Of a DNA stretch of 64,000 nucleotides, positions 54,495-64,000 are shown one piece after another. The notes beneath the pieces were generated by a model. It worked only from the letters and a program-made list of their open reading frames with translations. It made no database searches and was not told the DNA's origin. Position numbers and translations under genes: made by a program. The DNA comes from Clostridium paridis (GTDB lineage: Bacteria; Bacillota; Clostridia; Clostridiales; Clostridiaceae), in contig NZ_JAESWA010000022.1 in NCBI RefSeq assembly GCF_016765615.1, forward strand, positions 645,542 to 709,541. The letters are read 5' to 3'. The first letter of the stretch is position 1; the number at the start of each line of letters is the position of its first letter.

Positions 54495-56822
54495 TTATTC
54501 AACTCCAACTAAAGCATTTTCCAGAACTTCTTCTATTCTAGATGCAAATATAAATTTAATCTTATTTTTTACCGACTTAGGGATTTTATCCAAATCTCTC
54601 TCATTTTGTTTTGGAACTATCACAGTATCTATTCCAGCTCTATATGCTGCAAGCGATTTTTCTTTTAAACCACCTATTGCTAAGACCTTACCTGTTAAAG
54701 TTATTTCCCCAGTCATTGCTACATTATGTTTTACTTTCTTATTTGCTAATGCACTTACTAGTGCAGTAATTAATGTCACCCCTGCTGATGGTCCATCTTT
54801 TGGAACAGCGCCTTCTGGTACATGTACATGTACATCACATTTCTTGTAGAAATCATCATTAATACCATACTTTGCTGTATTTCCTCTAACATAAGAATAT
54901 GCTGCTTTAGCCGATTCCTTCATAACATCTCCAAGCTGTCCAGTTAATTCAAGTTTACCTGAACCTTTCATAACCATGACTTCTACTGGAAGAGTATCCC
55001 CACCATAGGCAGTCCACGCCATACCGGTAACTACACCAACTCTATCAGTTTTTTCTATTTTATCATATGTATATATTTTAGTTCCTAAGTACTTTTGAAG
55101 GTTGTTTGAAGTAATGGATATAGTCTTTTTATCTTTCTCCATCATCTCTCTTATAGCTCTTCTTATCACCGTACTTATTCTTCTTTCTAGGTTTCTAACT
55201 CCAGATTCTCTAGTATAGTACTCAATTATATCTTCTATTGTTCCATCACTAATTTTAATAGAATCTTTTTTAACATTATGCTCTACTAATACTCTTGGAA
55301 TTAAATATTTTTTTGCTATATTAAACTTTTCTTCGTAAGTATATCCTGATACTTCTATTACTTCCATTCTATCTAATAAAGGTCTTGGAATTGTTTCTAA
55401 AGAGTTTGCAGTAGTTATAAACATTACTTTAGATAAATCCATATCAAGCTCTAAGTAATTATCTCTAAAACTTGAATTTTGTGCTGAATCTAGTACCTCT
55501 AATAAAGCATCAGAAGGATCACCCTTAAAGTCACTATTTAACTTATCTATTTCATCTAATAAGAATAATGGATTATTAGATTTAGCATTTTTCATACCAT
55601 AAACTATTCTTCCTGGAATTGCACCTACATAAGTTTTTCTATGTCCTCTAATTTCAGCTTCATCTCTAATGCCTCCAAGAGATATTCTAACAAAATTTCT
55701 ATTTAAGGCTCTCGCAACCGATTTTGCAATTGAGGACTTTCCTACTCCTGGTGGTCCAACTAAACATAGTATAGGCCCTTTTAAACTTTGACTCATTTTT
55801 TTAACTGCTAAATATTCAATTATTCTTTCTTTTACATCTTTAAGTCCATAATGGTCTTCATCCAGAATATCCTTAGCCTTAACTAAATCCAAATTATCTT
55901 TAGTAAACTTATTCCAAGGTAATCCTAATACCCAATCCAAATATGTCTTAATAACATTTCCTTCTTGAGAATAACTTGAGGAATTTTTAAGCCTTGTTAA
56001 CTCATAACTTGCTTTTTCCTTAACCTCTTTAGGTAACTTAGCTTTTTTAATTAACTCTTCATATTTATTTATTTCCCTTTTTTCTTCTTCATCCTCGCCT
56101 AGTTCTTCTTGGATGATTTTCAGTTGTTCTCTTAAATAGTATTCTTTTTGTAATTTATCTATTTTCTTTTTAACTTTGAATCCTATTTTCTTTTCTAGCT
56201 TTAATACTTCAATTTCATTTTTTATGACTATTAGTAATTTTTCAATTCTTTCTTTCAAATCTATCGCTTCAAGGATTTCTTGTCTAACCTTTTGTTTTAA
56301 CAATAAATAAGAAGCAACTATATCTGCAAATCTACCTGGTTCATCATCTTCTTCAAAGTCAAGAACCTCATCAGAAGATTTATTGTTAGATATATCTAAA
56401 AATTCTCCAAATTCATCTCTTAAGCTTCTTAATGCTGCAATAAATTCTGGATCATCCTTATACTTGTCATAATCATCTTCAATACTTAGTATTTCACCTT
56501 GTAAAAATTCTTCTTTTTCTAAGTATTTTAATATCTTTCCTCTTTCTATTCCCTCAACTAAAACTCTAACTACATCACCTGGTAATTTAAGTAATTGTTT
56601 TACTATACATATAGTACCAACTTCATATATATCATTTTCACCTGGTTCCTCAACTTTTGCATCTTTTTGTGAAACTAGGAATATTTCTTGCTCTTTTAAC
56701 ATTGCCTCCTCTAAAGCTGCAATTGATTTTTCTCTACCAACATCAAAATGAATAACCATGTTTGGGAAAATTGTTATTCCCCTTAAGGGAATTAGAGGAA
56801 GAAGCTTCACATTCTCGCCCAT
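54495..56822 (-). CDS. lonA: ATP-dependent protease LonA
   Basis: 775-residue cytoplasmic AAA+ protease. N-terminal substrate domain (about 1-200; [19 protein letters not shown]), coiled-coil, AAA+ module with Walker [10 protein letters not shown] and Walker [10 protein letters not shown], then the protease domain with catalytic dyad S679 (KDGPSAGVT) and K722 ([10 protein letters not shown]). Normal length. AAAGGAGG precedes the ATG and a consensus-like promoter lies 43 bases upstream. No CtsR or HrcA operator was seen. Confidence 0.97.
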   Translation of the reverse strand: MGENVKLLPLIPLRGITIFPNMVIHFDVGREKSIAALEEAMLKEQEIFLVSQKDAKVEEPGENDIYEVGTICIVKQLLKLPGDVVRVLVEGIERGKILKYLEKEEFLQGEILSIEDDYDKYKDDPEFIAALRSLRDEFGEFLDISNNKSSDEVLDFEEDDEPGRFADIVASYLLLKQKVRQEILEAIDLKERIEKLLIVIKNEIEVLKLEKKIGFKVKKKIDKLQKEYYLREQLKIIQEELGEDEEEKREINKYEELIKKAKLPKEVKEKASYELTRLKNSSSYSQEGNVIKTYLDWVLGLPWNKFTKDNLDLVKAKDILDEDHYGLKDVKERIIEYLAVKKMSQSLKGPILCLVGPPGVGKSSIAKSVARALNRNFVRISLGGIRDEAEIRGHRKTYVGAIPGRIVYGMKNAKSNNPLFLLDEIDKLNSDFKGDPSDALLEVLDSAQNSSFRDNYLELDMDLSKVMFITTANSLETIPRPLLDRMEVIEVSGYTYEEKFNIAKKYLIPRVLVEHNVKKDSIKISDGTIEDIIEYYTRESGVRNLERRISTVIRRAIREMMEKDKKTISITSNNLQKYLGTKIYTYDKIEKTDRVGVVTGMAWTAYGGDTLPVEVMVMKGSGKLELTGQLGDVMKESAKAAYSYVRGNTAKYGINDDFYKKCDVHVHVPEGAVPKDGPSAGVTLITALVSALANKKVKHNVAMTGEITLTGKVLAIGGLKEKSLAAYRAGIDTVIVPKQNERDLDKIPKSVKNKIKFIFASRIEEVLENALVGVE

Positions 56823-56864
56823 TATATATTTCCTCCTTTAAGATTAATCTACTCTAGTTAAATA

Positions 56865-56893
56865 ATTATACACATAAAGTAGGTACTTTTCAA
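56865..56893 (-). promoter_or_regulatory. Promoter of lonA-engB
   Basis: TTGAAA (56888-56893) and TATAAT (56865-56870) on the minus strand with 17 bases between. Confidence 0.78.
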
Positions 56894-57000
56894 TAATTTT
56901 AACACTTCTTCCCTGATATTATCCTCAAAAGTAAAAGGATGTAAATAGAAATGATAAACTGTACTTCGTTATCCTCTCTATTTACACCAATAATTAAAAA

Positions 57001-58683
57001 TCAGAACTTATTTTCTCCTTCTGCATATAAGACTTCTACTGATGTTTTATCATCAATTCCATTCATTTTATCTCCTGTAAGTGCTACCTTTAATACCTCG
57101 TCAATTGTCTCAACTGGAACAACCTGTATCCCCTCTATTTTTTTGAAACTCTCATTATAATTTTCCTTAGGTATTACAATAGTTTTAGCACCTGATTTCT
57201 TGCCAGCATTAATTTTTGCAATGACTCCCCCAATTGCCTTAATTTTACCTGTTAATGATACTTCCCCAGTCATAGCAACTTTGTTATCTATTGGAATGCT
57301 TTTTATTGCACTATATACTGCTGTTGCTATACTCACTCCAGCTGAAGGACCATCCACTATTGTACCTCCAGGGAAATTAACATGTATATTATACATAGAT
57401 GAATCAATTGCGAAAATATTATCTAGTATACTTAAAACATTTTGTACTGAACAATATGCTGTACTCTTTCGCTTTATTTTCTTATTGTTACTACTTATTT
57501 CCTCTTCCTCTACTATTCCAGTTATTTTAATTTTACCATTATTCTTTGTTGTCTTTCTGGCTGTTGCCTCTATTTCTAAAATAGTTCCTAGATTAGCACC
57601 ATAAACAGCTAATCCATTTACTACTCCAATTTCTGGTCTATCTCCTATCTTCTTATCTGGTCTTGCATTATATTGGCCATTCTCTATTACCCAGTTTATA
57701 TCTTCAACTAAGATTTCATCTCTATCTTCATTTATGGCTAATCCTGAACATAACTGAATAATATTTACTACTTCTCTACCATTTGTACAATATTTTGCAA
57801 TTAAATCTAGTCCCTCTTCACTAATATGTAAATTTACTTTATTAACAGAATTCTTAGCTATTATTTTAATTTCATCCTCATCTAATGCTCTAAAGAATAT
57901 TTCTACGCATCTTGACCTAATAGCTGGAACTATCTCTTCTGGGCTTCTTGTAGTTGCACCTATCAATCTAAAATCTGCCGGTAATCCTTTATCAAAAACC
58001 TCTTTAATATAAACAGGCATGTTTGGATCTTCAGAACTATAATATGATGAGTCTAAAAATACTTTTCTATCCTCTAGTACTTTTAATAACTTATTTAATT
58101 CAATTGGATGTAATTCGCCAATTTCGTCTAAGAATAAAATTCCTCCATGAGCCTTTGTTACTGCTCCTGGTTTAGGTTGAGGTATACCTGCAACACCTAG
58201 CGAACCTGCACCTTGGTATATTGGGTCATGTACAGAACCAATTAACGGATCTGCTATTCCTCTTTCATCAAACCTTATTGTAGTTGCATCAACTTCTATA
58301 AATTTTGCTTCTTTATTAAATGGAGTTTTCCCCATTTTAATAGCTTCTTCTAATACTAGTCTCGCTGCAGCAGTCTTACCTACTCCAGGTGGTCCATAAA
58401 TTATTACATGTTGTGGATTAGGGCCACAGAGTGCTGCCTTTAGTGCTAAAATTCCTTTCTCCTGCCCTATAATTTCATCAAAATTGGTTGGTCTGCTTTT
58501 CTCAGTTAATGGTTCAGTTAACTGAATACTTCTCATCTTATCCAACTTTTCCATCTCTTTTTTGTTTTCTCTATCCACAACAACCCTATTTGTTTGACTG
58601 GTCTTTGTATTTGCTATCATATACATGAAAAGCATTAGTATTAATACTACCTGCAAAATAACCATAACAGTAATTGCTGACAT
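57001..58683 (-). CDS. lonB: ATP-dependent protease LonB
   Basis: 560-residue Lon paralogue, shorter than LonA, lacking the LonA N-terminal domain. It opens with a hydrophobic helix (about 5-22, VMVILQVVLILMLFMYMIA), as in Bacillus LonB, which is membrane-associated in the forespore. AAA+ motif GPPGVGKTAA, FLDEIGEL Walker B, and a protease domain with DGPSAGVSIATA and TGKIKAIGGVIAKI (Ser-Lys dyad). Predicted to be a sporulation-stage protease. It lies between clpX and lonA, as in Bacillus. Confidence 0.93.
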   Translation of the reverse strand: MSAITVMVILQVVLILMLFMYMIANTKTSQTNRVVVDRENKKEMEKLDKMRSIQLTEPLTEKSRPTNFDEIIGQEKGILALKAALCGPNPQHVIIYGPPGVGKTAAARLVLEEAIKMGKTPFNKEAKFIEVDATTIRFDERGIADPLIGSVHDPIYQGAGSLGVAGIPQPKPGAVTKAHGGILFLDEIGELHPIELNKLLKVLEDRKVFLDSSYYSSEDPNMPVYIKEVFDKGLPADFRLIGATTRSPEEIVPAIRSRCVEIFFRALDEDEIKIIAKNSVNKVNLHISEEGLDLIAKYCTNGREVVNIIQLCSGLAINEDRDEILVEDINWVIENGQYNARPDKKIGDRPEIGVVNGLAVYGANLGTILEIEATARKTTKNNGKIKITGIVEEEEISSNNKKIKRKSTAYCSVQNVLSILDNIFAIDSSMYNIHVNFPGGTIVDGPSAGVSIATAVYSAIKSIPIDNKVAMTGEVSLTGKIKAIGGVIAKINAGKKSGAKTIVIPKENYNESFKKIEGIQVVPVETIDEVLKVALTGDKMNGIDDKTSVEVLYAEGENKF

Positions 58684-58780
58684 AAATTACCCTCCCTTCT
58701 TAATATTGTTATTATCTCCTTCATTATGGTTTATTATTCCATATTATTTTCATATTTATTGTTAATTTTAGCAACAAAAA

Positions 58781-58825
58781 ATGAGCCAAGCAGAAATCTC
58801 ATAAAAGATTATCTACTTGACTCAT
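58781..58825 (-). terminator. Terminator after clpX
   Basis: ATGAGTCAAGTAGA pairs with TCTGCTTGGCTCAT (G-U pairs), extended by AATCT/AGATT, then six T on the minus strand. It separates clpX from lonB. Confidence 0.88.
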
Positions 58826-58843
58826 GAAATTTTAAAGATTATA

Positions 58844-60136
58844 TTAAGCAGTTTCTATATCCTTACTTTTCTTAACTCTCTTAGCTTTTGCTTCTTTCTT
58901 TTCAGACTCATCACCTAAGATAACAATTGGATCTTTTTTATCAGCGATTGACTCCTTTGTAATAACAACTTTTGCGATATCCTCTCGCGATGGAATATCG
59001 TACATTATATTTGTCATTGTATCTTCAATGATAGCTCTTAACCCTCTAGCACCAGTACTTCTTTTAATAGCTTCTTGTGCAATTGCTTTAAGTGCTTCTT
59101 CTTCAAACTCTAATTCAACATCATCATATTCAAAAAGCTTTCTATATTGTTTAACCAAAGCATTCTTTGGCTCACTTAATATACTTATTAATGCCTTTTC
59201 ATCTAATGACTCAAGTGTTACAACTATAGGAAGTCTTCCAACGAATTCTGGAATTAATCCAAACTTCAATAAATCCCCTGGCATAACATCCTTAAGTAGC
59301 TTACCTACATCTTTATCAGATTTTGATGAAATTTCAGCTCCAAATCCTATAGAGCTTCTTCTTGTTCTTTTCTCTATAAGTTTATCAATTCCATCAAATG
59401 CTCCTCCACATATAAATAAGATATTAGAGGTATTAATTTGTATAAACTCTTGATGCGGATGCTTTCTACCCCCTTGTGGTGGAACAGAAGCCGTAGTGCC
59501 TTCAAGAATTTTTAATAAAGCTTGCTGAACTCCTTCACCAGATACATCTCTAGTTATAGAAGGATTCTCAGACTTTCTTGCAATTTTATCTATTTCATCG
59601 ATGTATATAATTCCTTTTTCAGCTCTTTCAATATCATAGTCAGCATTTTGAATTAGCTTTAGAAGTATATTTTCAACATCTTCACCTACATAACCAGCTT
59701 CAGTTAATGTAGTTGCATCTGCAATTGCAAATGGCACATTTAAAAATTTAGCAAGAGTTTGAGCTAATAATGTTTTACCTGAACCTGTTGGTCCTAAAAG
59801 AAGAATATTACTCTTCTGAAGTTCTACATCACTATCCTTATCCTTAGCGTTTATTCTTTTATAATGATTATATACTGCAACTGAAAGAGATTTTTTTGCA
59901 CTATCTTGACCAATTACATATTGATCTAGATGGTTTTTAATCTCTACTGGCTTTGGTAATTCAGTAGCAGTAAACGGAACTGGTTCGTCAAATTCATCTG
60001 CAATAATTTCAGAACATAGTTCTATACATTCATCACATATATATACTCCAGGTCCTGCTATTAGCCTTTTTACCTGTTCTTGATTTTTACCACAAAAAGA
60101 ACATTTTAATTGCTTCTTGTCTTCAAATTTTGCCAT
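58844..60136 (-). CDS. clpX: ClpX, ATPase/unfoldase of ClpXP
   Basis: 430 residues. N-terminal zinc-binding domain [11 protein letters not shown]...CDEC, AAA+ Walker A GPTGSGKT, pore loop GYVG, Walker [14 protein letters not shown] loop (SIGFGAE) that docks on ClpP, and sensor-2 GARGLRAI. The start [11 protein letters not shown] has GTGAGGTG upstream; the preceding in-frame ATG three codons up is less likely. It starts 27 bases after clpP and is co-transcribed. Confidence 0.97.
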   Translation of the reverse strand: MAKFEDKKQLKCSFCGKNQEQVKRLIAGPGVYICDECIELCSEIIADEFDEPVPFTATELPKPVEIKNHLDQYVIGQDSAKKSLSVAVYNHYKRINAKDKDSDVELQKSNILLLGPTGSGKTLLAQTLAKFLNVPFAIADATTLTEAGYVGEDVENILLKLIQNADYDIERAEKGIIYIDEIDKIARKSENPSITRDVSGEGVQQALLKILEGTTASVPPQGGRKHPHQEFIQINTSNILFICGGAFDGIDKLIEKRTRRSSIGFGAEISSKSDKDVGKLLKDVMPGDLLKFGLIPEFVGRLPIVVTLESLDEKALISILSEPKNALVKQYRKLFEYDDVELEFEEEALKAIAQEAIKRSTGARGLRAIIEDTMTNIMYDIPSREDIAKVVITKESIADKKDPIVILGDESEKKEAKAKRVKKSKDIETA

Positions 60137-60163
60137 CCAATACACCTCACTGCGGCAGTTAAA

Positions 60164-60763
60164 TTATTTATCTTTAACTACTTCATTTTTTCTAATTACC
60201 TTATCGATTAAACCATAATCACAAGCTTCTGGAGCAGTCATAAAGTAGTCTCTTTCCACATCTTGTTTGATTTTATCTAAAGACTTACCAGTGTTCTCGC
60301 TTAGTATTTCATTTAAAGTATCTTTTATCTTTAAGATTCTTTTTGCATGAATATCTATATCAGTTGCTTGCCCTTGGAATCCTCCTAAAGGTTGGTGAAT
60401 CATTATCTCACTGTTTGGTAGAGCAAATCTCTTTCCTTTTGCTCCTGAAGATAGTAAGAATGCACCCATTGATGCTGCCATTCCTATACAAATAGTACTT
60501 ACATCTGGTTTAATGTACTGCATAGTATCATAAATAGCCATTCCAGCTGTAATTGATCCTCCTGGACTATTTATATATAAATAAATATCTTTATCAGGAT
60601 CTTCACTTTCTAAGAATAGTAGTTGTGATACTATTAAATTAGATGTAGTATCATTAACCTCACCACTAAGCATTATTATTCTATCTTTTAATAATCTAGA
60701 GAATATATCGTAACTTCTTTCTCCTCTACTTGTTTGTTCAATAACATATGGCACTAAACTCAT
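60164..60763 (-). CDS. clpP: ClpP, ATP-dependent Clp protease proteolytic subunit
   Basis: 199 residues from [14 protein letters not shown], with AGAGAGGG upstream; an in-frame start 30 bases earlier lacks a site. Catalytic triad S98 (GMAASMGAF), H123 (IMIHQP) and D172 (ERDYFM). Normal length. Operon with clpX; the promoter is at 60853-60881. Confidence 0.98.
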   Translation of the reverse strand: MSLVPYVIEQTSRGERSYDIFSRLLKDRIIMLSGEVNDTTSNLIVSQLLFLESEDPDKDIYLYINSPGGSITAGMAIYDTMQYIKPDVSTICIGMAASMGAFLLSSGAKGKRFALPNSEIMIHQPLGGFQGQATDIDIHAKRILKIKDTLNEILSENTGKSLDKIKQDVERDYFMTAPEACDYGLIDKVIRKNEVVKDK

Positions 60764-60852
60764 TTTAATCCCTCTCTTTCTTTGTTCAATCACCTTTTAT
60801 TAATATATCCAATTTTTAAGAAAAGTAATTATATTTATATATATATAATTAA

Positions 60853-60881
60853 ATTATATATAACTTTTCCTCATTTGTTAA
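60853..60881 (-). promoter_or_regulatory. Promoter of clpP-clpX
   Basis: TTAACA (60876-60881) and TATAAT (60853-60858) on the minus strand, 17 bases apart. No CtsR repeat recognised. Confidence 0.7.
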
Positions 60882-60898
60882 TTAGTTATGTGAAAATA

Positions 60899-60924
60899 AT
60901 TGCCAGAAAAAAACTTCTGGCAAT
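60899..60924 (-). terminator. Terminator of tig
   Basis: ATTGCCAGAA/TTCTGGCAAT (60899-60908 / 60915-60924), then ATTATTTTC on the minus strand. Confidence 0.85.
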
Positions 60925-60944
60925 TTCATCTTACTATTATTTTA

Positions 60945-62234
60945 TTATTTTACTTTAACATTTTCAACTAATAATTTAACAGTTTTCTCAATTACTGTAT
61001 CATGTTTTAAAGCTGAAACTTGAGATTTTAAAATTAAGTCTGCCATTTTTTCAGCATCTCCAGCTGAATACATTTTAGCAACTTCCATTGCTTTCTCTTT
61101 TAATTCTTCTTCAGTAGCGTCTATAGCTTCTTTCTTTGACACTGCTTCTAATACTAAATCAGTTTTAACTTTCTTAGTTGCTGTTTCTTTCATATAGTCT
61201 TTCATTGATTCTTCAGTATTACCTGTGAATTGATAGTATTGTTCTAAAGTTAATCCTTGATATTGTAATCTTTGTTCTAAATCTTTAATCATAGATTCTA
61301 ATTCCTTAGTAATCATTGCTTCTGGAATTTCTACTTTAGCATTATCAACCACTTTATTAATTACAGCTTCTTCGAATTCTTTCTTTTCTCTTTCAGCATT
61401 TGCTTCTGTTATGTTCTTTCTAACATCATCTTTAACTTCAGCAATTGTATCGAATTCTGAAACTTCTTTTGCAAATTCATCATCTAATTCTGGTAATTCT
61501 TTTACTTTAATTTCTTTAACAGTTACTTCGAATTTTGCAGGCTTTCCATTTAAATCTTCTTTTCCGTAGTTTTCTGGGAATGAAACATTAATATCCTTGC
61601 TTTCTCCAGCTGCTAAGCCTACTAATTGATCTTCGAAATCTCCAATGAATGTTCCTGAACCTATTTCTAATGAATAGTCTTTTCCTTCTCCACCTTCAAA
61701 AGCAACTCCGTCTATGTATCCTTTAAAGTCAATAACTGCTATATTTCCTTTTTCAACAGTTCCTTCTGCTTTAGTTTCTACTCTTGCATTCTTTTCTTGC
61801 ATAGAAACTAATCTCTTATCAACTTCTTCTTCTAATACTGGGTAAGAAACTTTCTCTACTTCTACACCTTTGTATTCTCCAAGTTCAACTTCTGGATATA
61901 CAGTTACTTTTGCAGTATAAACTAAATCTTTTCCTTCACCAACTTCAACAACATTTATTTCTGGAAAATCAACTGGTGATATTTCATTATTTTTTAATGC
62001 TTCTGGATATGATTCATCCATAGCAATATTTATTGCATCTTCAAGTAATGCTTCTACTCCATAGTATTTTTTTACTATTTGCATTGGTACCTTTCCTTTT
62101 CTGAATCCAGGTACATTGAATTTCTTTTGATTCTTTTTAAACGCTTTATTTAAAGCTTCGTTGAACTTAGCAGCCTCAACTCTTATTTCAAGCTCAACAA
62201 CATTAGTTTCTATTTTTTCCATTTTAACTTCCAT
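60945..62234 (-). CDS. tig: Trigger factor
   Basis: Ribosome-associated chaperone and prolyl isomerase. 429 residues: N-terminal ribosome-binding domain with the signature [11 protein letters not shown] (GFRxGxxP), FKBP-type PPIase domain in the middle ([34 protein letters not shown]-type motif) and a helical C-terminal substrate cradle. AGGAGG 7 bases before the ATG. tig-clpP-clpX order is widely conserved. Confidence 0.98.
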   Translation of the reverse strand: MEVKMEKIETNVVELEIRVEAAKFNEALNKAFKKNQKKFNVPGFRKGKVPMQIVKKYYGVEALLEDAINIAMDESYPEALKNNEISPVDFPEINVVEVGEGKDLVYTAKVTVYPEVELGEYKGVEVEKVSYPVLEEEVDKRLVSMQEKNARVETKAEGTVEKGNIAVIDFKGYIDGVAFEGGEGKDYSLEIGSGTFIGDFEDQLVGLAAGESKDINVSFPENYGKEDLNGKPAKFEVTVKEIKVKELPELDDEFAKEVSEFDTIAEVKDDVRKNITEANAEREKKEFEEAVINKVVDNAKVEIPEAMITKELESMIKDLEQRLQYQGLTLEQYYQFTGNTEESMKDYMKETATKKVKTDLVLEAVSKKEAIDATEEELKEKAMEVAKMYSAGDAEKMADLILKSQVSALKHDTVIEKTVKLLVENVKVK

Positions 62235-62287
62235 TACTTTTCCTCCTGATTTTCTCGCCTTTAGAAAATAGTTATTTTAACTAGGTT

Positions 62288-62317
62288 ATTATATCATAGA
62301 TACTTTAAAATTATCAA
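62288..62317 (-). promoter_or_regulatory. Promoter of tig
   Basis: TTGATA (62312-62317) and TATAAT (62288-62293) on the minus strand, 18-base spacer. A near-perfect A/T palindrome lies just upstream at about 62321-62342. Confidence 0.7.
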
Positions 62318-62382
62318 ATATTTTAGAAAAACTTTCTAAAATTAAATATTTAATCATTTTTTACTATATTATTTCTTATTTA

Positions 62383-63210
62383 CTATTGTGGTGTTACATT
62401 TCCATCTGGCATTAACAGTGATGTATTATTATCAATAGCTACTTGGATTCCACCATCTTTTAAATTGCCAAGAGAAACATTTTTGCCTTTTAGATTCCAA
62501 ACAGCTTTATGCTCTCCAGTCCCTAAATCAATTATCCAAACGTAAGTATCCAATTCGCCAGTCCCGAAATAGGGAAGTTGACTCAAGTATGCAATATGTG
62601 AATCATCTATAAATCTAGCATCTTTGCACCATACATATCCACTGTAGGTTGATAACATTTTATCTTTTGGAAATGACTCACCTTTACTAGTTACATATTC
62701 TGGCTTTGTTATTACAGTTTCTTTACCATCTGTATTATAAGTTTTAATGTCTTGTGTTAGATTATCCATAACAAGTATCAACTTTGATGATGGGTTAATT
62801 TCAGCATTTCCGGCATTTGATGAACCTGAAACAAATTTATATACTCTATTGCTTCCATCCCCCTCATATATAGCTTTTAATACTTCTCCATTTGAAAGTT
62901 TAATATCCATTGATTTTTCTTGAACAGCTTCTTCTTTATTAGTAGTAGTCGGCTGATTTGTTTCAGCTGAATTACTTTCCTGCTTTGTTGTATCTTCCTT
63001 AGTAGAATTCTTATCTGCTTCTTTATTCTTATCTTTAGCAAATATTGAAGTTATGCTATTTTTTGCGTAGGATAAAAATTTAATTGCCTTAGTGTTAAAA
63101 ATAACACCTACTGACACTAATAATATTATAATTATTGAAAAGATAATTGTATTTCTTCTTCTCTTCATTTTTCTTTCATATTCTCTACTAAAAATACTTG
63201 GCTTTCCCAA
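62383..63210 (-). CDS. Membrane-anchored protein with extracytoplasmic beta-rich domain
   Basis: 275 residues. Basic start (REYERKMKRRRN), one transmembrane helix (about 21-39), a Lys/Glu/Thr/Ser-rich spacer to about residue 95 and a ~180-residue domain with repeated strand patterns (RFIDDSHIAYLSQLPYFG; TYVWIIDLGTGEHKAVWNL) that may be a small propeller-like or YycI-like fold. No catalytic motif. GGGA-type site before the ATG. Function unknown. Confidence 0.8.
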   Translation of the reverse strand: MGKPSIFSREYERKMKRRRNTIIFSIIIILLVSVGVIFNTKAIKFLSYAKNSITSIFAKDKNKEADKNSTKEDTTKQESNSAETNQPTTTNKEEAVQEKSMDIKLSNGEVLKAIYEGDGSNRVYKFVSGSSNAGNAEINPSSKLILVMDNLTQDIKTYNTDGKETVITKPEYVTSKGESFPKDKMLSTYSGYVWCKDARFIDDSHIAYLSQLPYFGTGELDTYVWIIDLGTGEHKAVWNLKGKNVSLGNLKDGGIQVAIDNNTSLLMPDGNVTPQ

Positions 63211-63487
63211 AGTTATTCCCTCCTAGCTGTTACTCCTAACATGTATATTATACCTTATAGATATAGAAATACTAAATATTTTTCTATTTATATATATTGC
63301 ATTAAAGAATTTACATACCACTTCAACTCTTAGACGTTTCAACTAAGAGTTACACCATGAGATGTAATATGATTTTTGCATTATATTAATTAAATTCTCT
63401 TGATATTAATATCAAAGATTCCTAAGTTTGAATTAATTTGGAAATGATAATTTACAATTTATCATCCCTATCTATCTATATTGTAAT
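63211..63487. other. Intergenic region with two palindromes
   Basis: No ORF supported. It holds AACTCTTAG/CTAAGAGTT (63325-63333 / 63343-63351) and the perfect 16-bp palindrome TTGATATTAATATCAA (63400-63415), plus ATGATAA/TTATCAT close to the end of the small gene at 63488. Confidence 0.6.
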
Positions 63488-63649
63488 CTATCTCTTTTTA
63501 CTTTTGCAACAACCACCTGAAGAACAACCACAAGAAGCAGATAGTCCAAGTTCCTTCATTTCTTCTAACGTTAGATTCACAACATTTTCAGTCATCTCTT
63601 CATAATCTGGAGTATCCTTAAGCAGAGATTTTCTTTCAATATTTATCAT
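63488..63649 (-). CDS. 53-residue Cys-rich peptide with RiPP-precursor-like layout
   Basis: The frame starts MINIERKSLLKDTP and ends SASCGCSSGGCCKSKKR. AGGAGG lies 7 bases upstream of the ATG, so it is very likely translated. The first ~37 residues are acidic and helical (MTENVVNLTLEEMKELGLS), like a leader peptide; the last ~15 hold four Cys with Ser/Gly and a basic end. That layout suits a ribosomally made modified peptide (for example Ser/Cys cross-linked), but a small metal-binding protein is equally possible. No modification, export or immunity gene is visible on the left; the right flank is outside the window. Confidence 0.7.
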   Translation of the reverse strand: MINIERKSLLKDTPDYEEMTENVVNLTLEEMKELGLSASCGCSSGGCCKSKKR

Positions 63650-63760
63650 ATTTCCTCCTGAAATTTCAAATTTTTTTTAACTTTATACTTTAAATTCATT
63701 ACCTTTCTTTAAATATTTTACCCTAATTTCATATAAATTCATATTTTTTTATTGAAATTG

Positions 63761-63788
63761 TTGATTTTAATGAAAAAGTTAGTATAAT
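63761..63788 (+). promoter_or_regulatory. Promoter of the plus-strand RNA unit, inside an inverted repeat
   Basis: TTGATT (63761-63766) and TATAAT (63783-63788), 16-base spacer. GTTAGTATAAT (63778-63788) recurs inverted as ATTATACTAAC (63826-63836), a possible operator or a second -10 facing the other way. Confidence 0.55.
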
Positions 63789-63794
63789 TAAAAT

Positions 63795-63987
63795 TGTAAT
63801 TATAATTAAACACTTGTTAATGGATATTATACTAACCCTAAAGATACATATCTACAATTGTTTAATAACCCACACCAATCTAATGATTTACATTAGAATT
63901 TATTAAACCCCACACAGTTCATTTATTCCCTTTCTTAAATGAACTTAGCTTTCCTGTGCATTAGTTTGTACAGGAATATTTTTTTAC
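63795..63987 (+). ncRNA. Candidate structured non-coding RNA or leader
   Basis: About 190 bases with promoter and terminator and no ORF with a ribosome binding site. Predicted stems: GTTTAATA/TATTAAAC (63860-63867 / 63901-63908) enclosing TCTAATG/CATTAGA (63879-63885 / 63891-63897); AGTTCATTTA/TAAATGAACT (63916-63925 / 63936-63945); then the terminator. ACCCACACC and ACCCCACAC occur beside the first stem on either side. No known riboswitch or T-box motif was recognised. It could be a small RNA or the leader of a gene beyond the window. Confidence 0.5.
63951..63985 (+). terminator. Intrinsic terminator at the window end
   Basis: TTCCTGTGCA/TGTACAGGAA (63951-63960 / 63967-63976), one wobble, followed by TATTTTTTT on the plus strand. 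Confidence 0.88.
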
Positions 63988-64000
63988 TCATTTAAAGAAT

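Noticed and set aside
56865-60881. CtsR or HrcA (CIRCE) operators upstream of lonA and clpP
   Set aside because: Neither the tandem GGTCAAA heptads nor the CIRCE inverted repeat could be seen.
63795-63987. 6S RNA, T-box or SRP RNA identity for the terminal RNA unit
   Set aside because: The 5' and 3' arms do not pair into a long 6S-type hairpin, there is no T-box motif, and no SRP tetraloop signature.

Overview
The window is low-GC, gene-dense DNA with strong AGGAGG-type ribosome binding sites and U-tract terminators. Its gene set is typical of an anaerobic, spore-forming Clostridium (sensu stricto): a flavodiiron protein, a V-type ATPase operon, SpoVB-type flippases, class III fructose-1,6-bisphosphatase, LonB, and glycine/cysteine-rich spore-coat-like proteins. 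I cannot name the species. Most genes lie on the minus strand. No rRNA, tRNA, CRISPR array or intact insertion sequence was seen.

Layout. 1-5.3 kb: flavodiiron protein (cut by the window edge), HelD helicase, peptide deformylase, a TM2-like membrane protein and a 49-aa gene. 5.4-6.7 kb: XRE regulator coupled to a membrane protein, then a lipoprotein. 6.8-8.4 kb: metF-luxS operon behind a SAM-I riboswitch with its own terminator. 8.5-12.4 kb: a membrane-anchored protein, a MalY/PatB aminotransferase, a TagO/WecA-type transferase, a lipoprotein and a small acidic protein. 12.5-21.1 kb: nine-gene V-type ATPase operon in the order ntpF-I-K-E-C-G-A-B-D, with a clear promoter; the rotor subunit carries the full Na+ site. 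21.1-25.4 kb: a radical SAM/B12 protein overlapping a methyltransferase-like ORF, then a phospholipase-C-like protein coupled to a membrane-anchored beta-propeller. 25.5-38.2 kb: two convergent MATE-like flippases, an RluA-type pseudouridine synthase, an M20 hydrolase, an FtsA-like ATPase with an unusual C-terminus, a GGDEF-EAL protein, an RpiR-type regulator and fbp.

38.4-46.5 kb is the accessory region and the most interesting part. Downstream of an intact UvrD/PcrA-type helicase gene lies an array of truncated Rhs/YD-repeat toxin tips, each followed by a candidate immunity gene. The modules are separated by duplicated 3' ends of the helicase gene, by a repeated terminator hairpin, and by a repeated 33-codon ORF with its promoter-like upstream sequence. 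It looks like a store of toxin/immunity cassettes that can recombine through the helicase tails.

46.6-52 kb: pncB behind an unusual nested hairpin flanked by direct repeats, small proteins, a possible small RNA, a Fur/PerR regulator and an extracellular solute-binding lipoprotein. 52-53.8 kb: four glycine/asparagine/cysteine-rich genes resembling spore-surface proteins. 53.9-62.3 kb: protein quality-control block tig, clpP-clpX, lonB, lonA-engB. 62.4-64 kb: a membrane-anchored protein, a 53-aa cysteine-rich peptide gene with a RiPP-like layout, and a plus-strand transcription unit that looks like a structured non-coding RNA.
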